Shown here: piece by piece, positions 48,560-57,151 of the stretch
How positions within the stretch are numbered: the stretch's first letter is position 1
How the letters are laid out: each line of letters begins with the position of its first letter
Assembly (NCBI GenBank): GCA_015075645.1
Contig: JABTUF010000004.1
Span: 248,001 to 312,000 of the forward strand
DNA: 64,000 nucleotides
Source of the DNA: Burkholderiales bacterium
GTDB taxonomy: Bacteria > Pseudomonadota > Gammaproteobacteria > Burkholderiales > Casimicrobiaceae
Direction: 5' to 3'
Notes under the pieces: generated by a model
Databases searched by the model: none
What the model saw: the letters and a program-made list of their open reading frames with translations, nothing else
Told to the model about the DNA's origin: nothing
Translations under genes and position numbers: made by a program

Positions 48560-49168
48560 GTGAATCTTCGCGCGGATCACCATGCGTGCACCCAGCGGGC
48601 GTGCATCGTCACGCTGGCCGTGATCGCGCTCGTGACCTGCGCGGTGCCGGCGCAGGGTGCGGGCAGTGCAGCCTGCCCTGCGCTGCTCGACTACAGCTTC
48701 GAGCGGCTGCAGGGCGGCCAGACGCAGTCGCTGTGCGACTACCGCGGCAAGGTCGTGCTGGTGGTCAACACCGCGAGCTACTGCGGCTACACCCGGCAGT
48801 ACGAGGGACTCGAAGCGCTCTACCGCAAGTACCGCGATCGCGGCCTCGTCGTGATCGGGTTCCCGTCGAACGACTTCGGCGGGCAGGAGCCGGGCACCAA
48901 CCGCGAGATCGCCGAGTTCTGCCGCTCGACCTACGGCGTCGAGTTCCCGATGTTCGAAAAGTCGTCGGTGAAGGGCGTCGCGACCAATCCGGTCTTCGGC
49001 GCGCTCGCCGCGAGGACCGGCCAGCCGCCGAAGTGGAACTTCCACAAGTACCTGATCGACCGCCGCGGCACCAACGTCCGCAGTTTCAGGAGCGACGTCG
49101 AGCCGGGGAGCCCCGAACTCGTGGGGCAGATCGAGGCGTGGCTCGCCGAGCCGGCGCCGCCGGGCTGA
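48560..49168 (+). CDS. exported glutathione peroxidase
   Basis: 202 residues. A signal-peptide-like segment (CIVTLAVIALVTCAVPAQGAG) precedes a GPX domain: YRGKVVLVVNTASYCGYTRQYEGLEALYRKYRDRGLVVIGFPSNDFGGQEPGTNREIAEFC. The peroxidatic cysteine is in NTASYCGYT, the Gln of the catalytic tetrad in NDFGGQEPG and the Trp in KWNFHKYLIDRRG. The length and the lack of a dimer loop fit the bacterial monomeric, thioredoxin- or glutathione-dependent type. The GTG start is chosen by the promoter position and the signal peptide. It reduces peroxides in the periplasm. Confidence 0.88.
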   Translation: MNLRADHHACTQRACIVTLAVIALVTCAVPAQGAGSAACPALLDYSFERLQGGQTQSLCDYRGKVVLVVNTASYCGYTRQYEGLEALYRKYRDRGLVVIGFPSNDFGGQEPGTNREIAEFCRSTYGVEFPMFEKSSVKGVATNPVFGALAARTGQPPKWNFHKYLIDRRGTNVRSFRSDVEPGSPELVGQIEAWLAEPAPPG

Positions 49169-49417
49169 TCGGCCCTCAGCGTATCCGGCCCGAAGCGCAG
49201 TCCGCGGCACGCCGCCGCGTCGCGTCCGCGCGCGCCATCGCGCGCTCGACGATCGCAACGGCGGACAGGTCTGCGCCGCCGATCGACCTCGCGGCGCCGC
49301 CGGCGAACGCAATGCCGCACCGGCCGCGCGCAGCGCAGTCGGCCGGTGGCAGGAGGCAGGCGCAAATCTCGCCGGACGCGCCTTCGCCGTGTTCGCGAAG
49401 ATGAGGCATGACCAGAA

Positions 49418-49451
49418 CGCCGCGACGCCCGCGTGAACGGGCGTCGCGGCG
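49418..49451. terminator. strong hairpin between glutathione peroxidase and small gene
   Basis: A perfect 14-bp stem (CGCCGCGACGCCCG pairing with CGGGCGTCGCGGCG) with a 6-nt loop CGTGAA lies 12 bp past the stop of the small minus-strand gene. The stem is very stable, so it should terminate that gene, and possibly serve the converging peroxidase gene too, although no T tract follows. Confidence 0.6.
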
Positions 49452-49463
49452 GATCGATCGCGA

Positions 49464-49661
49464 TCAGTTGAGGCGCGTGGCGCGCTCGAGCGGTTCGTAG
49501 CGCACGAGCACCGTCTCGACCGCGGGCTTCGCCTTCGCCGACACCGTCGCCTGTTCGGCGTGCATCGGGACCAGCGTCGCGGCGAAGAGCGTCGCGAGCG
49601 AGAGCGCCGCCGCGAGGGTCGCGAGGCCGGCGCGTTCGAACTTCGTCATCGGGGTATACAT
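49464..49661 (-). CDS. small single-helix membrane or exported protein
   Basis: 65 residues from ATG 49661 (GGAG upstream). The N-terminal half is a hydrophobic helix (AGLATLAAALSLATLFAATLVP) that is either a signal anchor or an uncleaved signal peptide, followed by a short polar tail (KAKPAVETVLVRYEPLERATRLN). No family recognised. The strong terminator right after its stop supports a real gene. Function unknown. Confidence 0.6.
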   Translation of the reverse strand: MYTPMTKFERAGLATLAAALSLATLFAATLVPMHAEQATVSAKAKPAVETVLVRYEPLERATRLN

Positions 49662-49884
49662 GGCGGGCTCCGGTTCGGGTGAGGTCTTGCGTATCGCCTC
49701 TTGTGGTGTCCGTCTCTTGGATGCGGAGTCTGGGCAAAACGGATTCACGCTGCGAGACGTTCGCGACGAACCGGCACCGTCTCCGGACGAATCGCCGGCG
49801 GCCCGGACGGAGCGGACCTGCCGGACGCGCCCCGGACTATGGCGTACTCCTCGATGGCGGGACGCGGCCGGCAGGGGCCTCGTG

Positions 49885-52746
49885 TCAGGTCGCTGCCTGC
49901 CGCGGCGCGCACAGCCCGGCGAGCTTGGGAACGAGCCAGCCGAATCCTTGCGCGCTGGCGAGCGCGACCGCTTCGGCGTGTGCCGCCTGAGCCTCGGCGC
50001 CGGCTGCCCACCGTGCCACCTGCTCGAGGCCCTCGCACACCCACTCGAGGAGTCCGGCGTCGCGAGCCGCGGCTACCAGACGACGGGCCGCCTCGAGCGC
50101 CACCGTGCGCCGACCCCGGCATTCTGCAACCACGATGCGCGCCCGCCAGGTCCGCGCATGGACGAGGGGGTGGTCGCTCCGTGCTGCCAGCGCGTCGAGC
50201 TGTTCGCATGGTCGTGCCGGGAAGGCTCCAGTCGCGCTGACCGTTGCGAGTACCTCCGCGAGCGCAAGCCCACTTCCGCGCAGCGGCTCGTCGAGGAGAC
50301 CCGAAGCCTCGCGCGCCGCGACCGCCGACGCGACTGCCGCGCCCAGATCACCTTCGCACCACTGGGTGCGCGAGCGCCGGGCCAGCGCTTCACCGACGAA
50401 GAGCGCGGAGCCTTGACGTCGCCCAAGCGTCTCCGCGTGGTCCAACGCCTCGACCGCCTCCGCGAATCGCCCCATGCTCGTCAGCGCCGAGCCGAGAACG
50501 AGCGACGAGAGCGCCTCGGTGTGCGCGTTGCCCGCCCAGCTCCGCAGACTGCGCCGCGCCATCGTCTCGGCGGCATCGAGGTCGCCCAGGGCGTGGCACA
50601 TGACCGCGAGGTCGTTCTCGATCGTGAGCCCGCGGCAATACTCGGGATGTCTCGCGAGCAGCACCTCGAACGCGCGCCGGGCCTCGCGCACCGCACCCAG
50701 GAACCAATGGATCTGCGCCTCGAACGACAACACGATCGCCGGTGCGGTCCGCGCCTCCACCAGCGCCCGGAGCGACGATCTCGCGGCGTCGCCATCGGCG
50801 AGCCGCATCGTCGCCTCGATCAGCACCTGATGCGCTTCGATCAGCACGTCGCGATCCGCACAGGGCAGTCGCTCACGCAGTGCTCGGGCGAGCCGACGTG
50901 CACGACCGAGATCGCCCGTGAATACGGCATTGTCGACGAGGCCTGCGAGCGCGTGCGCTTCTATTGCCCGCCGCTCCTCCCTCGAAGTGAGGCCGTGGGC
51001 CCGGGCGAGCGCCGACTCGAGCGCGGTCCGGCCCGCTGGCAGGTCGTCGAACAGATGCTCCTGCGCGAGCATGATCTCGGCGCGCAACGACAAGGCGGGA
51101 TCCTGCGTCGACTCGCGCACTTCGCGCAGTGCCGCCACCGCCGCATCGCGTTCTCCACGATGCTTCAGCCGCTGGGCGACCCGCAGCACCCAAGGCCAGG
51201 CCGCCTCGGGACGGCCGCCCGCGCGCCAGTGATGGGCGACGTGCTCGGGCTCGGCGCCGGAGCGCGCAAGATAGTCGGCAGCGCGCGCATGCATCTCGGC
51301 GGCACGGCAGGGCAGGATCGCCGCGCGGACCGCTTCGCGCACCACGTCGTGCCGGCAAGCAGTGTCGCGAGTAAGGCCATGACGCTGCGAAGCTTCGAGC
51401 GAGGAGAGCGTCGCCGAGGGAGCCAGTCCGGTCATTGCCGCGAGCTGGGCAAGTGTCGGTACGCCAATCGTCAGCGCGCACGCGTCGACGACCGCGCGCG
51501 CCTCGGCGTCGAGCCGCTCCCAACGCCGCCGCACCATCAGCGCGACGCGTTCGGGCAGCGGAATCCGGTCGAGCCGCTCTGGTCGATCGTCGACCGACAA
51601 CGTGTCGGCCAGTTCGATCGCGCAGAACGCGTTGCCGCCCGTGTAGGAACCAATCGCGTCGAGCCACGCGTGCGCCTGCGGAAAGCTCCGCCGGCCCGCA
51701 AGATCGGGCCGACGGTCATGGAGCAGCGCGTTCATGGCGTGGCGATCCAAGCCCTGCAACGGCAACTGCTCGAGGAGCCCTTTCGACAACAGCGCGTCGA
51801 GCGCGGACTGGGTCGAAGCAGGCATCTCCTCGCTGCGGGCGGTCGCGACCCAGCGCACGCGTCCGCGGTGCGCGAGCATCACGAGCCACTCGACGCTCGC
51901 GGGATCGGCCCACTGCAGATCGTCGACGGCGATCAGATCGGCACTGCGCTCGACGATCCTCGCGAGCGCCTCGAACAGCCTGACACGCGCGGTCAGCGCG
52001 TCCAGTGGAGGTAGCGGTTCGCCCGGTGCGACGTCCGGCAACAGGCGCGCCACGTCGAGTCGATAGGCACCGAGATCCTCCAGCCATTCGGGGTGGGTGG
52101 CGAACAGGTCGGCGACCGCCCCGAAGGACGCTTGGCGCAGGCCCTCCCGGCAGCTGAGCCAAATTGTCGGCCCGAGCGCCGCGGCGACGAGACGGCTCTT
52201 GCCCACGCCAGGCTCGCCTGCGACGACCAGGGCTTGCACTGTCGAGGCACGAAGCCTCGCCTGTTCCGTGCGCCGGCCGTAGAAGCGCTGCGCCAACGGG
52301 AGGCCCTGCTGCAGGTCGTCGTCATCGTCGGTGTCCGCGGCCCCGTTGTCCCTGCCGCACGCTGCGCGCCAGCCGTGCAGCCATCGTGCGAAGCGCTCGA
52401 ATTCCGGGATCTCGAATCCCTCTGCCAGCGTCCCGCAGTCCGGATCTTCCTCGCCCGTGGTCACCCGGGGAGCCCATCGCATCCCTCTTCGGTCAGCCTC
52501 GATCGGGACCTCGACCCCGAGGCGCACGAGGAGGTTGCGCGCCTTGTGCAAGTTGACGCGCAGGTTGAGTTGCGCCCTCTCGGTGTCCGCCTCGGGCCAG
52601 AACATCGAGCACAACGCCGTTCGCGTTGTCCACTCTCCCCGGCGTGCTAGGACAAGGAGCAGCGCGACGGGCAGAGTGGAAGGCAGCCGCGTCGATTCAC
52701 CGCGTTCACCTTCCCAGCGCACTCCTCGGTCGAGATTCAAGGTCAT
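49885..52746 (-). CDS. SARP-like transcriptional regulator with ATPase and TPR region (second copy)
   Basis: 953 residues. The N-terminus is a winged-helix-like segment (SMFWPEADTERAQLNLRVNLHKARNLLVRLGVEV) shorter than in the first SARP-like protein, then a linker rich in Asp. The P-loop is GEPGVGKS (177-184), the Walker B-type motif LIAVDDLQWAD is near residue 270, and the rest is helical and TPR-like. It may bind DNA through the N-terminal domain and sense signals through the ATPase/TPR part. A TTAACGG direct repeat at 11-bp period lies about 60-78 bp upstream of the start. No close actinobacterial relatives are evident, so its origin is open. Confidence 0.82.
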   Translation of the reverse strand: MTLNLDRGVRWEGERGESTRLPSTLPVALLLVLARRGEWTTRTALCSMFWPEADTERAQLNLRVNLHKARNLLVRLGVEVPIEADRRGMRWAPRVTTGEEDPDCGTLAEGFEIPEFERFARWLHGWRAACGRDNGAADTDDDDDLQQGLPLAQRFYGRRTEQARLRASTVQALVVAGEPGVGKSRLVAAALGPTIWLSCREGLRQASFGAVADLFATHPEWLEDLGAYRLDVARLLPDVAPGEPLPPLDALTARVRLFEALARIVERSADLIAVDDLQWADPASVEWLVMLAHRGRVRWVATARSEEMPASTQSALDALLSKGLLEQLPLQGLDRHAMNALLHDRRPDLAGRRSFPQAHAWLDAIGSYTGGNAFCAIELADTLSVDDRPERLDRIPLPERVALMVRRRWERLDAEARAVVDACALTIGVPTLAQLAAMTGLAPSATLSSLEASQRHGLTRDTACRHDVVREAVRAAILPCRAAEMHARAADYLARSGAEPEHVAHHWRAGGRPEAAWPWVLRVAQRLKHRGERDAAVAALREVRESTQDPALSLRAEIMLAQEHLFDDLPAGRTALESALARAHGLTSREERRAIEAHALAGLVDNAVFTGDLGRARRLARALRERLPCADRDVLIEAHQVLIEATMRLADGDAARSSLRALVEARTAPAIVLSFEAQIHWFLGAVREARRAFEVLLARHPEYCRGLTIENDLAVMCHALGDLDAAETMARRSLRSWAGNAHTEALSSLVLGSALTSMGRFAEAVEALDHAETLGRRQGSALFVGEALARRSRTQWCEGDLGAAVASAVAAREASGLLDEPLRGSGLALAEVLATVSATGAFPARPCEQLDALAARSDHPLVHARTWRARIVVAECRGRRTVALEAARRLVAAARDAGLLEWVCEGLEQVARWAAGAEAQAAHAEAVALASAQGFGWLVPKLAGLCAPRQAAT

Positions 52747-52806
52747 GTCTTCGACTGCGGACCCAAGACGACGTTCTCGGGAGTGTCCCTCTTTTCATCG
52801 TGGTTG

Positions 52807-52839
52807 TTAACGGTCGGTTAACGGCTGCTTGGCTACAAG
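52807..52839 (+). promoter_or_regulatory. 11-bp-period TTAACGG repeat and -10 element
   Basis: TTAACGG occurs at 52807-52813 and again at 52818-52824, a period of 11 bp with a 4-bp spacer (TCGG), the SARP operator layout. TACAAG (52834-52839) follows 9 bp after the second repeat and could be the -10 box of a plus-strand promoter for the exported protein at 53069. Each repeat contains the palindrome GTTAAC. It is the only clear signal in the 322-bp gap 52747-53068, whose remainder shows nothing gene-like. Confidence 0.58.
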
Positions 52840-53068
52840 AAGCCCGGCGGCACGTTTCACGATCGGCACGTCCGCGCTCACCAGGGCCCGCATGGCCAAG
52901 GAGAGCTCCGGGCAGGCAGACCGAGCCGCACGCGACCCGGCAGTCGAGGATGTCCGCACCTGAACTGCTCCGGCATTCCCGGGCGGACGAGCCTCGTCGG
53001 TCGTGCGTTGGATTCGCCCGCGCCCCGACCGCGGAGCGCGTCACCGACCCTTGACGGAGGTAGCAACC

Positions 53069-53446
53069 ATGAATCGATTCGACACGCGTTTCGCGATTCC
53101 CCTTGCCGCACTCGCTTTCCTGCTGGCGGGTCCGTCCTTCGCCCAGATCACCGCGTCCGCCGACCCCGCGCGCTCCTCGAGCCGCTCGACGGCCGCCTCA
53201 TTCGCGGATATCGAGCAGCGCGCCGCGCAAGGCGACCCCTTGGCTGCGGAAGCGGCCGGACGAGCGCTGTACGAAGGACGGGCGCCGGACGGCTCGCACG
53301 TCCTGCGTGACCTCACGCTTTCGCGTTACTACCTGGTGCAGGCTGCCAAGGCCGGTTCCGCGACGGCCCTCGCGCTGGTCGAACGCATCGACGCATCGAC
53401 GGCTGCGGGCGGCAGCGCATACGTCCCGGGCCCGCACGGCTGCTGA
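53069..53446 (+). CDS. small exported Sel1-like protein
   Basis: 125 residues, with GGAGG before ATG 53069. A signal peptide (hydrophobic IPLAALAFLLAGPSFAQ, cleavage after SFA) precedes one Sel1-like helical repeat: FADIEQRAAQGDPLAAEAAGRALYEGRAPDGSHVLRDLTLSRYYLVQAAKAGSATALALVERI. A short Gly/Pro tail follows. Sel1 repeats mediate protein interactions in the periplasm. It is divergent from the second SARP-like regulator and is the likely target of the repeat at 52807. Function unknown. Confidence 0.75.
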   Translation: MNRFDTRFAIPLAALAFLLAGPSFAQITASADPARSSSRSTAASFADIEQRAAQGDPLAAEAAGRALYEGRAPDGSHVLRDLTLSRYYLVQAAKAGSATALALVERIDASTAAGGSAYVPGPHGC

Positions 53447-53529
53447 GCCGAGGTCCTCCGCCAGGGTCCGGTGCGGCGTCAACAGCGTCGGACCTTCGAG
53501 CTCGCCACTCGGGACGCCCAAGATACGAT

Positions 53530-53558
53530 TTGACGCAATTCAGGATGACTGCGATAAT
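53530..53558 (+). promoter_or_regulatory. tRNA promoter
   Basis: TTGACG (53530-53535), a 17-bp spacer and GATAAT (53553-53558) form a strong sigma-70 promoter 10 bp before the tRNA 5' end. Confidence 0.75.
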
Positions 53559-53568
53559 CGAAAGCTTT

Positions 53569-53645
53569 GGCGAGCTAGCTCAGCTGGTTAGAGCAGAGGA
53601 ATCATAATCCTTTGGTCCGGGGTTCGAGTCCCTGGCTCGCCACCA
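53569..53645 (+). tRNA. tRNA-Met (anticodon CAU, elongator-type)
   Basis: 77 nt with encoded CCA. The acceptor stem GGCGAGC pairs with GCTCGCC; the D stem is GCTC/GAGC; the anticodon stem is GAGGA/TCCTT with loop ATCATAA, so the anticodon is CAT; the T arm is CCGGG-GTTCGAG-TCCCTGG. The acceptor begins with a paired G-C, so it is not the initiator. CAU could also belong to the lysidine-modified Ile tRNA; the overall sequence looks like beta-proteobacterial elongator Met tRNA. The hairpin at 53651 follows. Confidence 0.85.
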
Positions 53646-53650
53646 ATCAC

Positions 53651-53677
53651 GAAGGCCCGCCCCAAGCGCGGGCCTTC
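53651..53677. terminator. hairpin after tRNA-Met
   Basis: A 10-bp stem (GAAGGCCCGC / GCGGGCCTTC) with a 7-nt loop lies 5 bp past the tRNA and is followed by GGCTTTCCC. It should terminate the tRNA transcript and may also serve the converging ABC-F gene. Confidence 0.7.
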
Positions 53678-53733
53678 GGCTTTCCCGGGACCCGCCCGCT
53701 ATCGAGCCGGTCGCCGCCCCCGACGCGCACCGA

Positions 53734-55626
53734 TCAGCCCTTCCCCTTCGTCGCCGCAGCCGCCTTGTCCTCGAGCGCCGCCCAGCGCTCGAACCGCACC
53801 GCGAGCAGGCGCTCGACCTCCTCCGCGCGCGCCCGGTCGCGCCGATGCGCCTCCGGTCCGTGGCGATGGTAGTCGGGCGCGCACATCCGGGCGGTGATCT
53901 CGTGCTGCTCGCGCTCGAGCGCCTCCAGTTCCGCGGGCAGCGATTCGAGTTCGCGCTGCTCCTTGAACGTGAGCTTCACGCGGACGGACATCGTCGACGC
54001 AGGCGCCTGATCTTCGCGCTCCGCCGTACCCGGTTCCGCTGACGACGCTCCCCGCGACCTGCGCGATTCGACAACCGTTCCGGCAGGAATGACGGCTCCG
54101 GCATTCGCTCCGGCGTCCGCGCCCCTCTGGCGCTGGACGACCCAGTCGCTGTAGCCGCCCGCGTACTCCTGCCACTTGCCTGCGCCTTCCGCGACGAGCG
54201 TCTGCGTCACCACGTTGTCGAGGAACGCGCGGTCGTGGCTCACGAGCAAGAGCGTCCCGGTGTAACCCTGCAGCGTCTCCTCGAGGAGTTCGAGCGACTC
54301 GATGTCGAGGTCGTTGGTCGGCTCGTCGAGCACGAGCAGGTTCGCCGGCCGCGCGAACAGCCGCGCGAGCAGCAAGCGGTTGCGCTCGCCGCCGGAGAGC
54401 GTCTTCACCGGCGCGTTCACGCGCTCCGGCGGGAACAGGAACTCGCCCAGGTAGGTGAGCACGTGCCGCCGCTGCCCGCCGATCTCGATCCACTCGGAGC
54501 CCGGGCTGATGGTGTCGGCGAGCGTGCGCTCGGGGTCGAGCTGTTCGCGCATCTGGTCGAAGTACGCGACCTCGAGGTTGGTGCCGAGCCGCACCTGCCC
54601 CTCGTCGGGCGCGAGCGCGCCGAGGATGAGGCGGATCAGCGTCGTCTTGCCCGCACCGTTCGGTCCGATCAGTCCGAGCCGGTCGCCGCGCATGACGACG
54701 AGCGACAGGTCGCGCACGATCGTGCGATCGCCGAAGCGCTTCGTGACGTTCTCCAGCTCCGCGACGAGCTTGCCCGAACTCGCGCCCGCGTCGAGCGAGA
54801 GCTTCACGTTGCCGAGGCGTTCGCGCCTCGCCGCGCGCTCCTCGCGCAGCCGCTCGAGGCGCTTGACGCGCCCCTCGTTGCGCGTGCGCCGCGCCTCGAC
54901 GCCCTTGCGGATCCAGGCTTCCTCCTGCGCCCAGAACTTGTCGAACTTGCGGCGCTCGACCGCCTCGGCCGCGAGTTCTCCGGCCTTGCGTGCCTGACAG
55001 GCGGCGAAGTTGCCCGGGTACGAGCGCAACAGACCGCGATCGAGTTCGACGATCCGCGTCGCCACCGCGTCGAGGAACGCGCGGTCGTGCGTGATCACGA
55101 TCGACGCGCCCGCGCGCCGCACGAGTTCCTCGAGTTGCGCGATCGCGTCGATGTCGAGGTGGTTGGTCGGTTCGTCGAGCAACAGCAGGTCGGGCTCGAG
55201 CGCGAACGCGAGCGCGAGCGCCGCCCGCTTGCGCTCGCCGCCCGACGCCGACGCCGGATCCGCCGCTTCGTCGAGGCCGAGCCGGTGCAGGAACTCGTTG
55301 AGCCGCGCCTCGACGCGCCAGCGCTCGCGCTCGTCGGCCATCCGCTCGACGTGGCCGCGCAGCACCAGGCTCTCGCGCAGCGATGACGCGACCGGCAGCA
55401 CGGGCTCCTGCTCGACCATCGCGATGCGCAGGCCGTCGCGGCGCCGGATCTCGCCGTCGTCGAGCGCGAGGGTTCCGGCGATCGCCGCGAGGAGCGACGA
55501 TTTGCCGGTGCCGTTGCGCCCGATGAGCCCGATCCGCTCGCCTTCGGCGACGGTCAGTCCGGCGCGGTCGAGCAGCGGATGGAGGCCGTAGGCGAGTTCG
55601 GCGTCCTGGATCGCGACGAGCGACAT
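53734..55626 (-). CDS. uup: ABC-F family ATPase, Uup type
   Basis: 630 residues with two ABC domains and no membrane segments. The first P-loop is GRNGTGKS (36-43), with signature SGGERKR and Walker B DLLLLDEPTNHLD. The second is GPNGAGKT near residue 335, with LSGGERNRLLLARL and LLVLDEPTNDLD. The C-terminal region (about 570-630, QRELESLPAELEALEREQHEITARM) is a coiled coil, as in Uup. ABC-F proteins act on the ribosome; Uup is also tied to DNA repair and precise transposon excision. It begins 8 bp after the TrpB2 stop on the same strand. Start ATG 55626 (MSLVAIQDAELAYG) is the family N-terminus. Confidence 0.92.
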   Translation of the reverse strand: MSLVAIQDAELAYGLHPLLDRAGLTVAEGERIGLIGRNGTGKSSLLAAIAGTLALDDGEIRRRDGLRIAMVEQEPVLPVASSLRESLVLRGHVERMADERERWRVEARLNEFLHRLGLDEAADPASASGGERKRAALALAFALEPDLLLLDEPTNHLDIDAIAQLEELVRRAGASIVITHDRAFLDAVATRIVELDRGLLRSYPGNFAACQARKAGELAAEAVERRKFDKFWAQEEAWIRKGVEARRTRNEGRVKRLERLREERAARRERLGNVKLSLDAGASSGKLVAELENVTKRFGDRTIVRDLSLVVMRGDRLGLIGPNGAGKTTLIRLILGALAPDEGQVRLGTNLEVAYFDQMREQLDPERTLADTISPGSEWIEIGGQRRHVLTYLGEFLFPPERVNAPVKTLSGGERNRLLLARLFARPANLLVLDEPTNDLDIESLELLEETLQGYTGTLLLVSHDRAFLDNVVTQTLVAEGAGKWQEYAGGYSDWVVQRQRGADAGANAGAVIPAGTVVESRRSRGASSAEPGTAEREDQAPASTMSVRVKLTFKEQRELESLPAELEALEREQHEITARMCAPDYHRHGPEAHRRDRARAEEVERLLAVRFERWAALEDKAAAATKGKG

Positions 55627-55634
55627 CCGTGAGG

Positions 55635-57005
55635 TCAGGCGACCTCGGCGACGCTCGGCAAGCCTGCCAACGCCATCGCGAGTTCGGACTCGTCGTAGTC
55701 GAGGTCCTGAAGCTTGCCGCCGAAGTAGTCGATGTAGGCCTGCATGTCGAAGTGGCCGTGGCCGGACAGGATGAACAGGATCGTGCGCGAGACGCCTTCC
55801 TCGCGGCAGCGGATCGCCTCGTCGATCGCGGCGCGCACCGCGTGATTCGCCTCGGGCGCGGGCACGATGCCCTCGGCGCGCGCGAACTGGACGCCGGCGT
55901 CGAACACCTTCGACTGGTGGTAGGCGATCGAGCGGATGAGGCCGAGTTCCTGCAGGTGCGACACCATCGGCGCCATCCCGTGGTAGCGCAGGCCGCCCGC
56001 GTGGAAGCCCGGCGGCGTGAAGGTCGAGCCCAGCGTGTGCATCTTGGTGAGCGGCGTCAGGTGCGCGGTGTCGCCGAAGTCGTAGGCGTAGCGCCCGCGC
56101 GTGAGCGAGGGGCACGCCGCCGGCTCGACCGCGACCACGTCGATCTTGCGTCCGCCGCGAAGCTGCGCGCCGATGAACGGGAAGGCGAGGCCCGCGAAGT
56201 TGGAACCGCCGCCGGTGCAGCCGACGATGACGTCCGGCCAGTCGCCGGTCAGCGCGAACTGCTCGATCGCCTCCTGCCCGACGACGGTCTGGTGCAGCAG
56301 CACGTGGTTCAGCACGCTGCCGAGCGCGTACTTGGTGTCGTCGTGCTGCGCGGCGATCTCGACCGCCTCCGAGATCGCGATGCCGAGGCTGCCCGGATGG
56401 TCGGGCCGCTGCGCGAGGATCGCGCGGCCCGCGTGGGTGAGGTTCGACGGCGAGGCGACGCACCTCGCGCCGTAGGTCTCCATCAGCGCGCGCCGGTACG
56501 GCTTCTGGTCGTAGGACACGCGCACCATGAACACCTGCACGTCGATGCCGAACAGCGCGCCCGCGAACGCGAGCGAACTGCCCCACTGGCCCGCGCCGGT
56601 CTCGGTCACGAGCTTGCGCACCCCGGCCTCGCGGTTGTAGAACGCCTGCGGCACGGCGGTGTTCGGCTTGTGGCTGCCGGCGGGCGAGACGCCCTCGTAC
56701 TTGTAGTAGATGTGCGCCGGCGTCTGCAGCGCCTTCTCGAGCCGCCGTGCGCGGTAGAGCGGCGAGGGCCGCCACTGCCGGTACACGTCGCGCACGGGCT
56801 CGGGGATCGGCACCTCCCGCTCCTGCGTGACCTCCTGCAGGATCAGCTCCATCGGGAAGAGCGGCGCGAGGTCGTCGGGCCCGACCGGTTTCTTCGTGCC
56901 CGGATGCAGCACCGGGGGCAGCGGCTTCGGCAGGTCGGCCTGCAGGTTGTACCAGGCGCGCGGAATGCGCGATTCATCGAGCACGTACTTGACGGTGTCG
57001 TTCAT
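55635..57005 (-). CDS. TrpB2-type tryptophan synthase beta-like PLP enzyme
   Basis: 456 residues, the longer TrpB2 type. The PLP lysine is Lys113 in [11 protein letters not shown], the glycine-rich phosphate loop is [15 protein letters not shown], and the insert region [28 protein letters not shown] is typical. TrpB2 proteins make tryptophan from indole and serine, often without a TrpA partner, and may salvage indole. There is no trpA nearby; the following gene is uup. A start near 57005 is supported by AAGGATGGGAC upstream. It may be controlled by the FNR-like site at 57138. Confidence 0.92.
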   Translation of the reverse strand: MNDTVKYVLDESRIPRAWYNLQADLPKPLPPVLHPGTKKPVGPDDLAPLFPMELILQEVTQEREVPIPEPVRDVYRQWRPSPLYRARRLEKALQTPAHIYYKYEGVSPAGSHKPNTAVPQAFYNREAGVRKLVTETGAGQWGSSLAFAGALFGIDVQVFMVRVSYDQKPYRRALMETYGARCVASPSNLTHAGRAILAQRPDHPGSLGIAISEAVEIAAQHDDTKYALGSVLNHVLLHQTVVGQEAIEQFALTGDWPDVIVGCTGGGSNFAGLAFPFIGAQLRGGRKIDVVAVEPAACPSLTRGRYAYDFGDTAHLTPLTKMHTLGSTFTPPGFHAGGLRYHGMAPMVSHLQELGLIRSIAYHQSKVFDAGVQFARAEGIVPAPEANHAVRAAIDEAIRCREEGVSRTILFILSGHGHFDMQAYIDYFGGKLQDLDYDESELAMALAGLPSVAEVA

Positions 57006-57041
57006 GTCCCATCCTTCGGGTGCGTGGAGCGGAGCGGCCGG

Positions 57042-57081
57042 CGAGCGGTCGAGCGGTCGAGCGGTCGAGCGGTCGAGCGGC
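57042..57081. repeat. 8-bp tandem repeat (CGAGCGGT)
   Basis: Four perfect copies of CGAGCGGT (57042-57073) and a fifth with one change (CGAGCGGC). It lies 37-76 bp upstream of the TrpB2 start, so copy-number change could shift the spacing of its promoter. Such short tandem units are prone to slippage. Confidence 0.85.
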
Positions 57082-57137
57082 GAGTGTAGCGCTCCGAAAA
57101 CCGGCGACACGGCCGGGACGGTCGAAGACGAACGCGC

Positions 57138-57151
57138 TTGATCCGGGTCAA
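57138..57151. promoter_or_regulatory. FNR/Anr-like box
   Basis: TTGAT-CCGG-GTCAA matches the FNR consensus TTGAT-N4-ATCAA at 9 of 10 positions. It is 133 bp upstream of TrpB2 (minus) and 226 bp upstream of the lipoprotein gene (plus). No promoter hexamers with good spacing were found around it, so the target is uncertain. Confidence 0.35.

Noticed and set aside
49176..49409. 77-codon minus-strand frame between the peroxidase and the small membrane protein
   Set aside because: No ribosome site, no domain, skewed Arg/Ala composition, and it starts beyond a strong terminator.
53569..53645. tRNA-Met as attachment site of an integrated element
   Set aside because: No integrase, no direct repeat of the tRNA end, and the neighbours are housekeeping genes.
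55635..57005. Part of a tryptophan operon
   Set aside because: No trpA or other trp genes nearby; the protein is of the stand-alone TrpB2 type.
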